A model generated the notes under the pieces. It was not told the DNA's origin. It saw nothing but the letters and a program-made list of their open reading frames with translations, and searched no databases. 64,000 nt of DNA from assembly GCA_013396755.1 (NCBI GenBank), contig VWZF01002523.1:924408-988407 (forward strand), in the 5' to 3' direction. This DNA comes from Sclerurus mexicanus (taxonomy: Eukaryota > Chordata > Aves > Passeriformes > Furnariidae). Positions 40,601 through 48,810 of this stretch are shown in pieces (position 1 is the stretch's first letter; each line of letters opens with the position of its first letter). A program made the position numbers and the translations under genes.

Positions 40601-43600
40601 GGTGCTCAAGGAAAGCTCAACGTGCACTCCAGAAAAGAAAGCTGGAGAGATTAGATTATGATCTGTAGCACATGGAATATCATGTAACCAGGAGAAAAGT
40701 TCACTTAGCAAACACCTGGAGGACCCACAGCCATAAAATCTTCTTTATAACAGTGCATGCCTAAATGATATTGTCAGAATGCCATTATAGCAGAAATTTG
40801 GAATGCATAATTGTGCTGGAAATAACCCCCAGCTTCTCCAGCTGGATCACTGCAGAAATTTATGCCAGACTTTTCTAAGGTCCAACTTAGGAGGTTTTAT
40901 ACCTGAGGTGTCTTGTGGCAGAAAGGATGACCTTTTCCTGAATAAGATGACTTTTGGCAGTCAGTATACCCTGATCAGCAGTGTGTGAGGCATCTGTCCT
41001 GGAACAGAGCAGCAATGCAGCAAGATTGTTCATAAATTTTTTTATTCACTGATTTATATCAGTAAATATAATCACTCAGCTTGTGATGATCAACTCATTG
41101 AATTTAAAACAGAACTGTGAACTTGGAAGGAGACTTCTTTAGCATGCATACAGGCTTGCTCTCTTTCAGTCCCAAATCACTAGATGCACTGGGAACACTG
41201 CTGCTTTTTAGGAGTGTAGCACTAAAGCTGTGTAAGCTGCTAAGAGACTGGGTGGGTCATGTGGTAATAACTGATCCCTGCGTTCTGAGAGGAGACAGTT
41301 GACCAAGAACTTTCTTGTTGTTGGAAGAGCTGCAGTCAATGCTCTTGTTCATATGCAGAGAGGTGATTCTGATGATTTTGCTGCAATTCCATTTTATTGA
41401 GTTTTGTGGGAATATTTCCATGCAGTTTAAGGATGACTAGACCCATTCTCTCATTTTGCTTCTATTGTCTTTTCTGCTCATTGACCCGTTAGCTCTCCTA
41501 AATGCAAAGGGAAGGAGGGATTTTTGTGTAACGAGTGTGAGAACATAAACCATCAGTTTCTGCCAAATTTAAGCTTTTCTTTATTTCCCCTATTGAAACT
41601 TCTAGTTGTGTGGCAGGGTAAAGCTTTCCAAGTGCAAGCAATAATGTTCTTAAGGCTTCAGGCTGCTTATTTTCGCGTTCACCCAAAGCTTTGTCCAACA
41701 ACAGCGATGAAATAATACTGACCTGTGAGTTGTTTTCCTGCCATTCATATGTAACTATGAAGCTTGCAGCAAGCTGCTCTAAGCTATCTCCCTCTTTGGC
41801 ATCAGAAGCAAGCAGCTGTCGGGGGCAGAAATAATTTAAAAAGTCTGAGAAGTGTTGGCATAATGGGTTAGTAATGAGGGGTAAGATTCCTTGCAGTTAA
41901 TATAGTTCTTTATCTGCCCTGGCCAGCTTCATCTTTGCAGGCAGGGGGAAGAAATGGGCCCTTCTGAGAGTCTGTTTCCCTCTGTCCCAAGAAGTCTCCA
42001 GAAGACTGGATTGTTCACACTCCTGTAATGCTTCACTGCCCCTAATTACAAAGGGTGTTGAGGCTGACTTGGGTGCAGGTGTCTGGGCTGGAGCCATCTG
42101 GAGCTGAGTGAGTTAGATCCTGGCCACAGGTGCAGGTGGCAGGTAGAGCAGTAGAAATCTTTTCTAGAAAGAGGAGATGCTCCCTTTCTTAACCCAGTGC
42201 CTTCTGCAGCCTCTTTAATTTAGGGGGATCCAAGATGTCCAATTCCAATAGAAGTATGGTCTAGAGATTTTCCCCATGGGTTCCTTACATCCCACCTTTC
42301 CATACATTGTGCTTGAATGAGACCTCCAGGTGTACCTGTCTGGTGAAGTCTGGACTTTACCATCTTGCTCCAAGTTCTACGTCTACTCAGGGTCTGTCTC
42401 ACTGAAAGACAGCAAACAGGAGAGTTTTTATAAATGCTGCTGCTACCTTTGTCTCCCCATGCTGTTCTTTCTCTGTGTCCCCTAGAGTGGTGAGGACATT
42501 CTTTTCACTGAAGTTATTGTGTGTAACCAGGGTAATGCAATTATAGGCATAACTGGTAACACCACCTATAATTAAAATTGATGAACTGTCCCTATTATTA
42601 TGCCCCTCTTTTTTCAGTTACTAAAACTTCAGTGGTTCAGACTGGAATTTTCCATTCTGGATGTCTGCCTCCAGCTGGATGCTTTTGGGTTCTTTTCCAG
42701 CTCTTTCAGAGAACAAGCTGGAAGAAGGGAAAAAAGACATTATGTCCACAGTTGTTTTTTTTTTTCCTAGTAGTCCATCAAGCACTTAATTGTGATGGTC
42801 TAGCTGGATGTGCTTTTGCTAGCCTCATAAAACTAACCGTGTGTGGCCAACTTGCAAAGCTCTGAAAAGAGCTGCACGTACCTGAGAAACTTCGTGGAGG
42901 GTGGCAGCTAATTATTCCAAGGATTTAGTGTGTGCCATAGCTGTGTCCCTGTGGAGCAGCCAGGCATGATCATCCAGGACAACTGCAGCGAGTGAGCAAG
43001 TAAGACCTATCCTGCGAGTGGTTTTTCCCAGAGCTGTGGTGCTGGAGGAAAGGAAAGCTCCTTTCTGTGCTCTGTCTCTCTGCTCTTTGTGCTCTGGCAG
43101 TACAGAGGAGACCACAGCCTGACTGGAATACTGAGAAGTATTCATTTGGGACAAGGGAGCAGAGCCAGCAGTGGGAGGGAGAAGCACAAAAAGGGGGTAT
43201 AGGCTTGGAGAACTGGTGAGAGGGTCTATAGACAGGACTGGATCTTGGAACTGAACCCAGGCCCATACGTCAACACTTCAATGCTGTCCAAACGCCAAGG
43301 AAGGAGCCGGGAGGAAGGCTGTATGTCCTGTGGTGGTGAGCCACTAGGAGGAGCATGAATGCTGTTGGAGGCCACAGCCTGGCGTCTACCCTGCTCCACA
43401 CTTGTACGTTTCTGGAAAGTTTTGGAACTGTCCTAAAGCAGCAAGTTGAGAAATCTCAGTGATCAGAAGTGGGGAAATGGGAGTGCAGGGCATTAGAGCT
43501 CTGTATGCTTCTTTCTGTAGGAGATCATCACTTTGTTTATGTGCACAAAATCCTAACTCTGCCATACAGCTTTGTGCAGTGCAGGTAGTGCACTGTAGGT

Positions 43601-46600
43601 TGAGAGCTGTGCAGACAGGGTAGCTGTTGTCTGTCCCCTGCTTACCCATGGAATAAATCAGGTAGTTGCTGAAAGATTGTCTTGTATTTCTGCTAGTGAG
43701 CCACACTGGAGAAGCAAAGTTTGTGTTCACCTTTGCAGAGCTCCAGTGGGGAACTTAGCACAGAGTGGTTCACTGCTGCTGCCATCTCAGTCTCTTTTAC
43801 TTTCCACGTGCCTCTGATGTCTGTGAAGTACAGCAATAGCATCAGTAAGCAAGCATTAGTGCCTACAGTTGAAACCTTTGGGTTTAGGTGGCAAATATCA
43901 TGTTACATTCAGAGGCTGCTGAAACTGAAACACTTGGCATTTTTGTGGGTTGCTGAAAATATGATGTTTGAAATCTCAATTATGCTGCATCAGGGAGGGT
44001 ATTAACAAGGGTGAAAAATCAGCAGCATGAGCTAGTATTCCTGGACCATGCTCTCTGCTCAGCAGAGAGAGAAGGAGGTTCATCCAAGGGAGCTAAGTTA
44101 AATTAGAGGTTTGGAGGAGCCTTTCTCCTTCCAGTGATGATGCAGGATCCTGGTTGGATGAGTGTGAATGTAGCCTTTGTGGACATCCCATCAGGGTGAT
44201 CCCATCACTGGAGACTTGTGGAGACTAATACCAGTCTCTTCCAGAGTGTTCAGACTCTGTGAGAGCTCCAGGGATTTGTATCTGTGGGCAGTTCCTGCTG
44301 CAACACCAGTGGGTAGTACTGGATTGGATCGTGTTCCATGATCCCTTCCTATGTGGTGTACTTGTGGGAAAGTATGGAGTGTACTTGATCAGTTTGTTTA
44401 GGGCTCTGGTCATGGAAGTTATTAACAGCAAGATGAGGATGGTTTAGGCAGTCATCTTGGGGCATTTGTTAGCTTTGAGTGCTTGACTGTCACAACTTCA
44501 GGGTCCTTCTCATGATGACCTTAGTGTGTAATAGATATGAAGGCTTTTGTCTACACTTTAATGTTTCAAAAATGTCACCACTAATCAGTGGCTAGTTGTT
44601 CAATAATTCTTCTGTCAGTTGTTTCTTTTCCCCAGATACATGATTAGAACATTTACATGAATAGTTATACTTAGTCATCTGATGATTTTGATTTTTATAA
44701 CCCTTGATTCTCTCTCAGAATTTAGCTAGCCTTTACATTTTGTGGAAGTTTTCCACTTCAGCAGCAATGTTTTTTTGGTTTAGAATGATCTTATTTGTTT
44801 GAGAAACATCTAAGTTCTTTAGATGGAATAGATATAAAAGTCCTGCTTGGAAGGAAAATAGCTCCGTAACTCTGTTGGGCTTTATGGTGAGAGAGCAGGT
44901 CTGGGTTAAAGGAACTGGAGGGATTGACTGTAGCTGTAGTTGCTCAAGAGGGGAGGATTGTGAGAGGGTTTCCTTGCCTTTCCTATCACTGTCAGGTTAT
45001 TATATCATCACCTCTCCTGTTGCAGATGGATGCACTCCGCTTATGTTGGCATCTCTGCGTGCGGGCGGCTCCGATATCAGTGAAGATGATGAGGATGGAG
45101 AAGATTCCTCAGCAAATATAATAACAGACTTGATCTATCAGGGTGCCAACCTGCAGGCCCAGACAGACCGCACTGGGGAGATGGCCCTGCACTTGGCAGC
45201 CCGGTACTCGAGAGCAGACGCTGCGAAACGTTTGCTGGATGCTGGTGCAGATGCCAATGCACGGGACAACATGGGACGGACTCCCCTTCATGCAGCTGTG
45301 GCTGCTGATGCCCAGGGTGTCTTCCAGGTACAGCAATTGAAGAACCCTGTGCTCTGTATTTATATGAACCTGCCCAGGCTGTGCTCTGTTCACTCACAGC
45401 CTTGCTCTCATGCCTTTCTCGGTGTGATGGCCAGGCAAAACTACTTTACGTCCACTTTCCTCGGGTATTCATAGTTTGAAGAGCTCAGTATGCATGAATC
45501 ATCTGGCATGTATTTATTTGGTCTGTTTGCCTCTGTCACCCATTTTTCTGGGTCCTTGCATTTCAGTGCTCAGGCTGCTTTGTTGTTACAAAGTTTTTCT
45601 TGAGATTCTGCCAAAACCTCAGTTTTGATCTGTAGTGATATTGAAAAAAAATCTGTCTTTCCCTGTTGTCCAGATCCTGATCCGTAACAGAGTGACAGAC
45701 TTGGATGCTCGGATGAATGATGGAACAACCCCATTAATTCTGGCTGCACGTCTGGCTGTGGAAGGAATGGTGGCCGAGCTCATTAATTGCCAGGCTGATG
45801 TGAACGCCGTAGATGACCACGGTAATGTGAACACGACATACCAGGCTGGGCAAATATTTGTCATGGTGTGAGCAGGGAGGAGTGAGCTGCTGCTCTACCA
45901 GAGTGGGGGCTGTTCATGCATTCTGTAGCTAAATCACACACTGGGCTCTCCTGTGAGGTCCTTTCAGCAGTAATAGACTGCAGGCTGGTGCACAGTGCCT
46001 TGGTTAGACAGTCCTGGAAGAGAAGCAGAAGAAATACAGGATTGGATATACTGGAATTTTTTGGACTGCAGACATGAATTTATGGATAGATTATTTAAAA
46101 AATAAAAATAAAAAAATCCCAGACCAAGTGCTGAAAGTTCCATTACATCCTGTAACATCGAGGCCTGTCACAGTGTGGTGATTTCCAAAGTGTAAACATG
46201 ACTTCAGGCCATGCTCACATGCTGCAGGTTGCACTGCAGTTGCTTCCTTCCCTCAGTGTACTCTGTCCATCTTGGCTTTTGTCTGCGTTTCACTTCAGGT
46301 TAATATCTGCAAAATGTCACCACCAATAATCGGTGGCTAGTTGTTAAATGATTTTTCTATCAATTGTTTCTTTGCCTCAGGTATATGATTTTAGAGCATT
46401 TGCTCTAGAAAATAGTAGCAAAATAGCTCCATGGTTTGTTACTGAAGTTGTTGGATTTCCCTACAGGTAAATCTGCTCTTCACTGGGCTGCTGCTGTCAA
46501 CAATGTGGAAGCAACACTAGTACTGCTGAAAAATGGAGCCAACAGAGACATGCAGGATAACAAGGTACAGTGGCGGGGGGGGGCTCAGCATGCCTGTCCT

Positions 46601-48810
46601 AACTCAAAGCATCTCTTCACTATTGGTAGTGAAGTCAGTTCAGATTTTCTAAACTGGGTGCTCAGTGCAGGTCTTCCAAACTAGGACTGTGACTGGAACT
46701 CTCTCCAGGTGCTGGATGTCTTAGAGGATTTCTGATATGGGAGAGCAGTTCTCTTCCTTGTTTGGCCAAGTCCTAGGCATCAACGCTGTCCTGCTTTACT
46801 TGCAGGGAAGGAATACAATACACAGTCAATGGTGTGTGAGAATATCTTGTGAAGTTCTGCTGGTGTCAAACAGCTGGATTCCAGTTAGCAGAGAGAAAGA
46901 TCTGGCAGCACAGCATCAGTCACATTTCCAGGGATCTCAGTGCAGGGTGGATATGGGAGAGAAGCCCCTCTGTTTGAGAGACAGTCTGCACTGTGCAGAT
47001 GTCCTATACCTTTAGTGTTAGTTTTTGCTATGTCTTAGTCCTTGACTTCTTTCCTCTGCCTAAGGTTTCTTTTTTGGATTATTACACATTGCTCAGTAGA
47101 TTTTTAGAGCTACCAACAAGCTGCAGTTCCTTACTAGACTGTTTTTTAGTCCTTTGGACCTTTCCCTCACAGGGGACAGTGGGAGAAAGGCACCAGGCTT
47201 TCACGGTTCCTCCAAGTACCCATGGCAGAATAGTGCCCTTCCTGATGGGATAGTTCAGCCTGTACTCCACTGATCTGTATGAAATCATTTCCTGTAATCT
47301 GCCTTTTTCAGTGGGTACCTCTTAGGATGGCTGGTTCTTGGTGACAGTTAGTGTAACACTGCATTAAACAGTGTTTAAATGATTTAATAGTTGCCACGCT
47401 GTAAGGGATTGTGAGTCAGTTCTTGCACAGTGAAGCCACTAAAATATTTACTCTTTGTGTTTTCAGGAAGAGACTCCACTCTTCCTTGCTGCTCGGGAAG
47501 GCAGTTTTGAAGCAGCAAAAATTTTGTTGGACCATTTTGCCAATCGAGACATCACGGACCACATGGACCGCCTGCCCCGGGATGTGGCCCAGGACCGGAT
47601 GCATCATGACATAGTGCAGCTTCTCAATGAGTACAACGTGGCACACAGCCCTGCTGGGCACCCTGGGGCCATGCTGAACTCTGCCCTCTCCCCGGTCATC
47701 TGTGGCCCCAACAGGTCCTTCCTCAATCTGAAACATGCGTCGTTAAGCAAGAAGTCACGAAAACCGAATGCCAAAGGCATCATACCCACAAGCCTCACCA
47801 AAGATGCAAAGAGGAGAAGGAAGAAGTCCCTCAGCGAGGGCAAAGGGCAGTTTTCGGAGAGCTCAGTGACCCTGTCACCAGTCGACTCCCTGGAATCACC
47901 CCATGCTTTTGCATCCGAACCAACATCGTCTCCTGTGATGCCATCGCCAGGGGTGTTGCACTCGTCGCCCAGCTCACTGCTGACCGCCCCGTCGGTGCAG
48001 GCTGCACACACCATGTCCTTCTCCAATCTCCACGAGATGCAGCCCTTAGGGCGGGGATCCAGCACGGTGCTCCCATCCGTCAGCCAGCTGCTTTCACAGC
48101 ACAGAACCACCCCTCCTAACAGTGGGCTTGGCAGGCTCCGGCCAGGCAACGTTTCCACCGAGTGGATGAACCGCATGGAGGTGAACGAGTCCCAGTACAA
48201 CGAGATGTTTGGCATGGTGCCGCAGGTGATGCATTCACACCCCGGTGTTTCGCAGCAGAGTGGCTTGGTTCAAGCAGACACGAAGCACCTGGGAGTGTCC
48301 AGAGAGTCTTTGCCCCCCATCATGACTTTCCAGCTGGTTCCCAAGGGCGGCATAAACCAGCAAGCACTGCCACAGCAGTCCCAGTCAAACTGCGCTCAGA
48401 ACATGGCTGGTCCTCTTAGCTCCATGTACCAGATCCCAGACCTAGCCCAGCTGCCCAGCGCCTCGTTCTCCATGGCTGCCATCCCTCAGCAGGACGGGCA
48501 GGTGGCTCAGACGGTCCTCCCGGCCTACCACCAGTTCCAGAGCTCGATGGGGAAGTATCCCACGCCACCCTCACAGCACAGCTGCTACTCCTCGGCCACA
48601 GAACGGACTCCTAGCCACAACCGGCACTTACAAGGGGAACACCCGTACCTGACTCCGTCGCCCGAATCTCCAGACCAGTGGTCAAGCTCTTCCCCACACT
48701 CTGCCTCCGACTGGTCTGATGTGGCCACCAGTCCCGGTAACAACCAGCGCGGGCCGGCGGCCGCTCACATGACAGAGCAGCAGCGGAACAACATGCAGGT
48801 GTATGCCTGA
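7446..48810 (+). CDS. NOTCH2: Notch receptor 2, spliced gene (28 coding exons, 5' part outside window)
   Basis: Single-pass receptor activated by Delta/Jagged ligands on neighbouring cells. Furin cuts it at S1, ADAM proteases at S2 and gamma-secretase at S3, and the released intracellular domain acts in the nucleus with RBPJ and Mastermind. The exons sum to 6416 nt (2137 full codons plus stop), all with GT-AG introns and matching phases. Domain order: EGF8 to EGF36 (7446 to about 36390), three LNR modules (about 36400 to 37480), heterodimerisation domain with a furin site RSRR at about 37672-37683, transmembrane helix (about 38927-38996), RAM (39000-40472), ankyrin repeats (45026 to about 47640), then transactivation and PEST region to the stop at 48808-48810. 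Paralog choice rests on close residue identity to NOTCH2 (for example the NMPDGFIC stretch of EGF34 and the C terminus NNMQVYA) and on the neighbours REG4, HMGCS2 and PHGDH. Exons 1-5 lie upstream. The EGF21 exon (human exon 15) is not found. Confidence 0.97.
8478..8633 (+). CDS. NOTCH2: NOTCH2 exon 7 (end of EGF9, EGF10, start of EGF11)
   Basis: 156 bp, phase 1/1. Reads LLCHLDDAC at the start and DVDECAM at the end. The acceptor (gatacttctcgag) has a short pyrimidine tract and an unusual G before AG, so it looks weak. The donor is gtgagt. Confidence 0.95.
9751..9939 (+). CDS. NOTCH2: NOTCH2 exon 8 (EGF11-EGF12, ligand-binding core)
   Basis: 189 bp, phase 1/1, acceptor tttcttgcag, donor gtgaga. 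Encodes the rest of EGF11 (NPCEHAGKC) and EGF12 (DINECHSNPCQNDATC). By homology to NOTCH1 this pair holds the main contacts for Delta and Jagged DSL domains. Confidence 0.97.
11118..11231 (+). CDS. NOTCH2: NOTCH2 exon 9 (EGF13)
   Basis: 114 bp, phase 1/1, acceptor tttaacag, donor gtaagt. One calcium-binding EGF repeat with the DIDECLSNPC start. Confidence 0.96.
12265..12378 (+). CDS. NOTCH2: NOTCH2 exon 10 (EGF14)
   Basis: 114 bp, phase 1/1, acceptor gccttgcag, donor gttagt. One calcium-binding EGF repeat with the DIDDCSSTPC start and the CIDHPNGYEC core. Confidence 0.96.
12379..15668 (+). other. NOTCH2: NOTCH2 intron 10
   Basis: 3.3-kb intron. Contains a compound (CA)n(CT)n microsatellite at 13412-13447 and a long pyrimidine-rich region at about 14410-14660. 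No exon, RNA gene or mobile element recognised. Confidence 0.8.
13412..13447. repeat. Compound microsatellite (CA)n(CT)n
   Basis: About 11 CA units run directly into about 7 CT units. Simple repeat, likely length-polymorphic. Confidence 0.95.
15669..15902 (+). CDS. NOTCH2: NOTCH2 exon 11 (EGF15-EGF16)
   Basis: 234 bp, phase 1/1, acceptor tcctttag, donor gtacgt. Two EGF repeats: ENINNCDPDPC and QIDECHSNPC. Confidence 0.96.
16422..16532 (+). CDS. NOTCH2: NOTCH2 exon 12 (EGF17)
   Basis: 111 bp, phase 1/1, acceptor tttttccccag, donor gtaaag. One EGF repeat, NFDDCASNPCIHGDC. Confidence 0.96.
18154..18346 (+). CDS. NOTCH2: NOTCH2 exon 13 (EGF18 and most of EGF19)
   Basis: 193 bp, phase 1 in, phase 2 out, acceptor ttttcctag, donor gtgagt. 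EGF18 carries the conserved EGYHHPHC stretch. EGF19 begins QADGCLSNPCVHGNC and is split inside the repeat, as in other vertebrate NOTCH2 genes. Confidence 0.96.
19885..20030 (+). CDS. NOTCH2: NOTCH2 exon 14 (end of EGF19, EGF20)
   Basis: 146 bp, phase 2 in, phase 1 out, acceptor cctttcaag, donor gtgaaa. Reads GYKCVCDPGW, then EGF20 (NECKSNPCQNGGTC) to GFKG. The next exon found encodes EGF22, not EGF21. Confidence 0.95.
20031..20529 (+). other. NOTCH2: NOTCH2 intron between EGF20 and EGF22 exons; EGF21 exon absent
   Basis: 499 bp of uninterrupted sequence between exon 14 and exon 16 (human numbering). Other vertebrate NOTCH genes have a 114-bp exon here for EGF21 (NINECASNPCLNQGTC type). No frame shows the six-cysteine pattern, and there are no Ns. 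Both flanking exons are phase 1 at this junction, so direct splicing keeps the frame and rebuilds a complete EGF20. Confidence 0.88.
20530..20649 (+). CDS. NOTCH2: NOTCH2 exon 16 (EGF22)
   Basis: 120 bp, phase 1/1, acceptor gctctccag, donor gtaaca. Begins VNCQVVVSPC. The first cysteine closes the previous repeat, followed by EGF22 with SPCSPDPCENSGIC, which aligns with the human VLAPCSPNPCENAAVC repeat. Confidence 0.95.
20744..20896 (+). CDS. NOTCH2: NOTCH2 exon 17 (EGF23, start of EGF24)
   Basis: 153 bp, phase 1/1, acceptor gtgtttcag, donor gtgagt. EGF23 reads TVDIDECLSKPC. The exon ends in NIDDCLS of EGF24. Confidence 0.96.
20897..23718 (+). other. NOTCH2: NOTCH2 intron 17
   Basis: 2.8-kb intron. 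Holds an A/C-rich low-complexity stretch at about 21730-21805 and a 66-bp pyrimidine tract at 22796-22859 that ends in an excellent but unused-looking acceptor (see findings). No transposable element recognised. Confidence 0.75.
23719..23947 (+). CDS. NOTCH2: NOTCH2 exon 18 (EGF24, EGF25, start of EGF26)
   Basis: 229 bp, phase 1 in, phase 2 out, acceptor tatcttag, donor gtgagg. Reads NPCQNGASC, TNECLSEPCRNGGTC and NIDECTE. Confidence 0.96.
23948..26278 (+). other. NOTCH2: NOTCH2 intron 18
   Basis: 2.3-kb AT-rich intron. I see no exon, RNA gene or recognisable repeat in it. Confidence 0.75.
26279..26480 (+). CDS. NOTCH2: NOTCH2 exon 19 (EGF26-EGF27)
   Basis: 202 bp, phase 2 in, phase 0 out, acceptor ctcttgcag, donor gtgggt. 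Reads SCFNGGTCVDG, then EINECDSHPC, ending NCK. Confidence 0.96.
26481..29017 (+). other. NOTCH2: NOTCH2 intron 19
   Basis: 2.5-kb intron with a short CR1 3'-end remnant near its 5' end (about 26637-26695). Otherwise AT-rich and featureless to my reading. Confidence 0.75.
26637..26695 (-). mobile_element. CR1 LINE 3'-end fragment
   Basis: The stretch from catagaatgg through ggaagggaccttaaag to gctcatctgg is the reverse complement of the common CR1 tail (a GGTCCCTTCC-type block followed by an ATTCTATG end). Only about 60 bp is recognisable. It is non-coding and inserted antisense to NOTCH2. Confidence 0.75.
29018..29171 (+). CDS. NOTCH2: NOTCH2 exon 20 (EGF28, start of EGF29)
   Basis: 154 bp, phase 0 in, phase 1 out, acceptor ctttgcag, donor gtaaat. 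Reads MDLCSKSPCKNEGTC and later CDVPNVSCQVAA, the NOTCH-specific start of EGF29. Confidence 0.96.
30115..30299 (+). CDS. NOTCH2: NOTCH2 exon 21 (EGF29, most of EGF30)
   Basis: 185 bp, phase 1 in, phase 0 out, acceptor ttgtttcag, donor gtaatg. Reads QLCQHSGDCLNVGNTHHC and LDECDSSPCQNGATC. Confidence 0.96.
31121..31253 (+). CDS. NOTCH2: NOTCH2 exon 22 (end of EGF30, EGF31)
   Basis: 133 bp, phase 0 in, phase 1 out, acceptor atactggcag, donor gtatga. Reads CVPGYQGVNC and EVDECQFQPC. Confidence 0.95.
31254..33292 (+). other. NOTCH2: NOTCH2 intron 22
   Basis: 2.0-kb intron. A degraded CR1 tail in the sense direction lies at about 31494-31557, and there is an A-rich run near 32273-32299. No exon or RNA gene seen. 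Confidence 0.7.
31494..31557 (+). mobile_element. Degraded CR1 LINE 3'-end fragment
   Basis: The segment ggcaatgggg, then ttaaggtctctcccaaccct, then a decayed tatgtgttttgatat end resembles the CR1 3' UTR (TTAAGGTCCCTTCCAACCC followed by ATTCTATG units) in sense orientation. It is too short and diverged to assign a subfamily. Confidence 0.55.
33293..33538 (+). CDS. NOTCH2: NOTCH2 exon 23 (EGF32-EGF33)
   Basis: 246 bp, phase 1/1, acceptor tctcggcag, donor gtgagt. Reads NVDDCISDSGVPRCFNGGQC and DINECLSNPCNPRGSLDC. The long C1-C2 spacing in EGF32 is a NOTCH family trait. Confidence 0.96.
33539..35444 (+). other. NOTCH2: NOTCH2 intron 23
   Basis: 1.9-kb intron. I see no exon, RNA gene or recognisable repeat. 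Confidence 0.75.
35445..35557 (+). CDS. NOTCH2: NOTCH2 exon 24 (EGF34)
   Basis: 113 bp, phase 1 in, phase 0 out, acceptor gcacctcag, donor gtaagc. Reads VIDVCPRKPCQNGGSC and the NOTCH2-typical ASNMPDGFIC. Confidence 0.96.
36112..36641 (+). CDS. NOTCH2: NOTCH2 exon 25 (EGF35-36, LNR1, LNR2)
   Basis: 530 bp, phase 0 in, phase 2 out, acceptor ccccccatag, donor gtaagg. Encodes the atypical CGQVKCKKGEQC repeat, then CASAPCQNGGSC, then LNR1 (ending CQWDGGDC) and LNR2 (CLFDNFEC). The LNR modules cover the S2 protease site in the resting receptor. Confidence 0.96.
37383..37730 (+). CDS. NOTCH2: NOTCH2 exon 26 (LNR3, heterodimerisation domain, S1 site)
   Basis: 348 bp, phase 2 in, phase 2 out, acceptor ctgtttcag, donor gtaagt. 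LNR3 ends CGWDGLDC. Next comes the start of the HD domain (GTLIIVVLMPP) and the furin recognition sequence RSRRS, the S1 cleavage site. Confidence 0.97.
37966..38108 (+). CDS. NOTCH2: NOTCH2 exon 27 (heterodimerisation domain, C-terminal half)
   Basis: 143 bp, phase 2 in, phase 1 out, acceptor tgtctgcag, donor gtgagt. Contains VFLEIDNRQC, the conserved HD-C strand. Confidence 0.97.
38900..39110 (+). CDS. NOTCH2: NOTCH2 exon 28 (transmembrane segment, S2/S3 region)
   Basis: 211 bp, phase 1 in, phase 2 out, acceptor aatttttag, donor gtaagt. Encodes a hydrophobic helix (LLYLLAVAALIILLILLLGV), then the stop-transfer MAKRKRKHG and the LWLPEGF box that starts RAM. The gamma-secretase S3 cut is expected at the Gly-Val near the helix end. 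Confidence 0.97.
39692..39788 (+). CDS. NOTCH2: NOTCH2 exon 29 (RAM region)
   Basis: 97 bp, phase 2 in, phase 0 out, acceptor gtttgttag, donor gtaagg. Encodes NLSVQIPEGNLADPG, then a basic PKRAK stretch (nuclear localisation). Confidence 0.93.
40304..40472 (+). CDS. NOTCH2: NOTCH2 exon 30 (RAM to ankyrin linker)
   Basis: 169 bp, phase 0 in, phase 1 out, acceptor tgtgcccag, donor gtcagt. Contains QWTQQHLEAAD and VDVLDVNVRGP, highly conserved in NOTCH proteins. Confidence 0.96.
40473..45025 (+). other. NOTCH2: NOTCH2 intron 30
   Basis: 4.55-kb intron, the longest complete one here. It carries one copy of a dispersed repeat at about 44541-44654 whose partner is in intron 32. I recognised no CR1, RNA gene or exon. 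Confidence 0.75.
44541..44654 (+). repeat. Dispersed intronic repeat, copy A
   Basis: Runs from ggcttttgtct through aatgtcacca and gtggctagttgtt to atgattagaacattt. About 80 percent similar by eye to 46274-46402 in the same orientation. I do not recognise the family. Confidence 0.75.
45026..45327 (+). CDS. NOTCH2: NOTCH2 exon 31 (ankyrin repeats 1 to 3)
   Basis: 302 bp, phase 1 in, phase 0 out, acceptor cctgttgcag, donor gtacag. Contains TPLMLASLR, GEMALHLAARYSR and TPLHAAVAADAQG ankyrin helices that contact RBPJ and Mastermind. Confidence 0.97.
45674..45821 (+). CDS. NOTCH2: NOTCH2 exon 32 (ankyrin repeats 4-5)
   Basis: 148 bp, phase 0 in, phase 1 out, acceptor gttgtccag, donor gtaatg. Reads ILIRNRVTDLDARMNDGTTP and ADVNAVDDH. 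Confidence 0.97.
46274..46402 (+). repeat. Dispersed intronic repeat, copy B
   Basis: Partner of 44541-44654: ggcttttgtct, aaaatgtcacca, cggtggctagttgtt, atgatttta, agcattt. A further shared patch (aaaatagctcc) lies at 46420-46430, close to the acceptor of exon 33, and at about 44858-44868 beside copy A. Confidence 0.75.
46467..46564 (+). CDS. NOTCH2: NOTCH2 exon 33 (ankyrin repeat 6)
   Basis: 98 bp, phase 1 in, phase 0 out, acceptor tccctacag, donor gtacag. Reads KSALHWAAAVNNVEATLVLL. Confidence 0.97.
47467..48810 (+). CDS. NOTCH2: NOTCH2 exon 34 (ankyrin repeat 7, transactivation, PEST, stop)
   Basis: 1344 bp, phase 0, 447 residues plus TGA at 48808-48810. Starts EETPLFLAAREGSFEAAKIL. The basic patch AKRRRKKSLSEGK is a likely nuclear localisation signal. 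The Gln/Pro/Ser-rich middle is the transactivation region. The tail LTPSPESPDQWSSSSPHSAS is the PEST degron region, and the protein ends NNMQVYA. Confidence 0.98.
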   Translation, partial: EETPLFLAAREGSFEAAKILLDHFANRDITDHMDRLPRDVAQDRMHHDIVQLLNEYNVAHSPAGHPGAMLNSALSPVICGPNRSFLNLKHASLSKKSRKPNAKGIIPTSLTKDAKRRRKKSLSEGKGQFSESSVTLSPVDSLESPHAFASEPTSSPVMPSPGVLHSSPSSLLTAPSVQAAHTMSFSNLHEMQPLGRGSSTVLPSVSQLLSQHRTTPPNSGLGRLRPGNVSTEWMNRMEVNESQYNEMFGMVPQVMHSHPGVSQQSGLVQADTKHLGVSRESLPPIMTFQLVPKGGINQQALPQQSQSNCAQNMAGPLSSMYQIPDLAQLPSASFSMAAIPQQDGQVAQTVLPAYHQFQSSMGKYPTPPSQHSCYSSATERTPSHNRHLQGEHPYLTPSPESPDQWSSSSPHSASDWSDVATSPGNNQRGPAAAHMTEQQRNNMQVYA

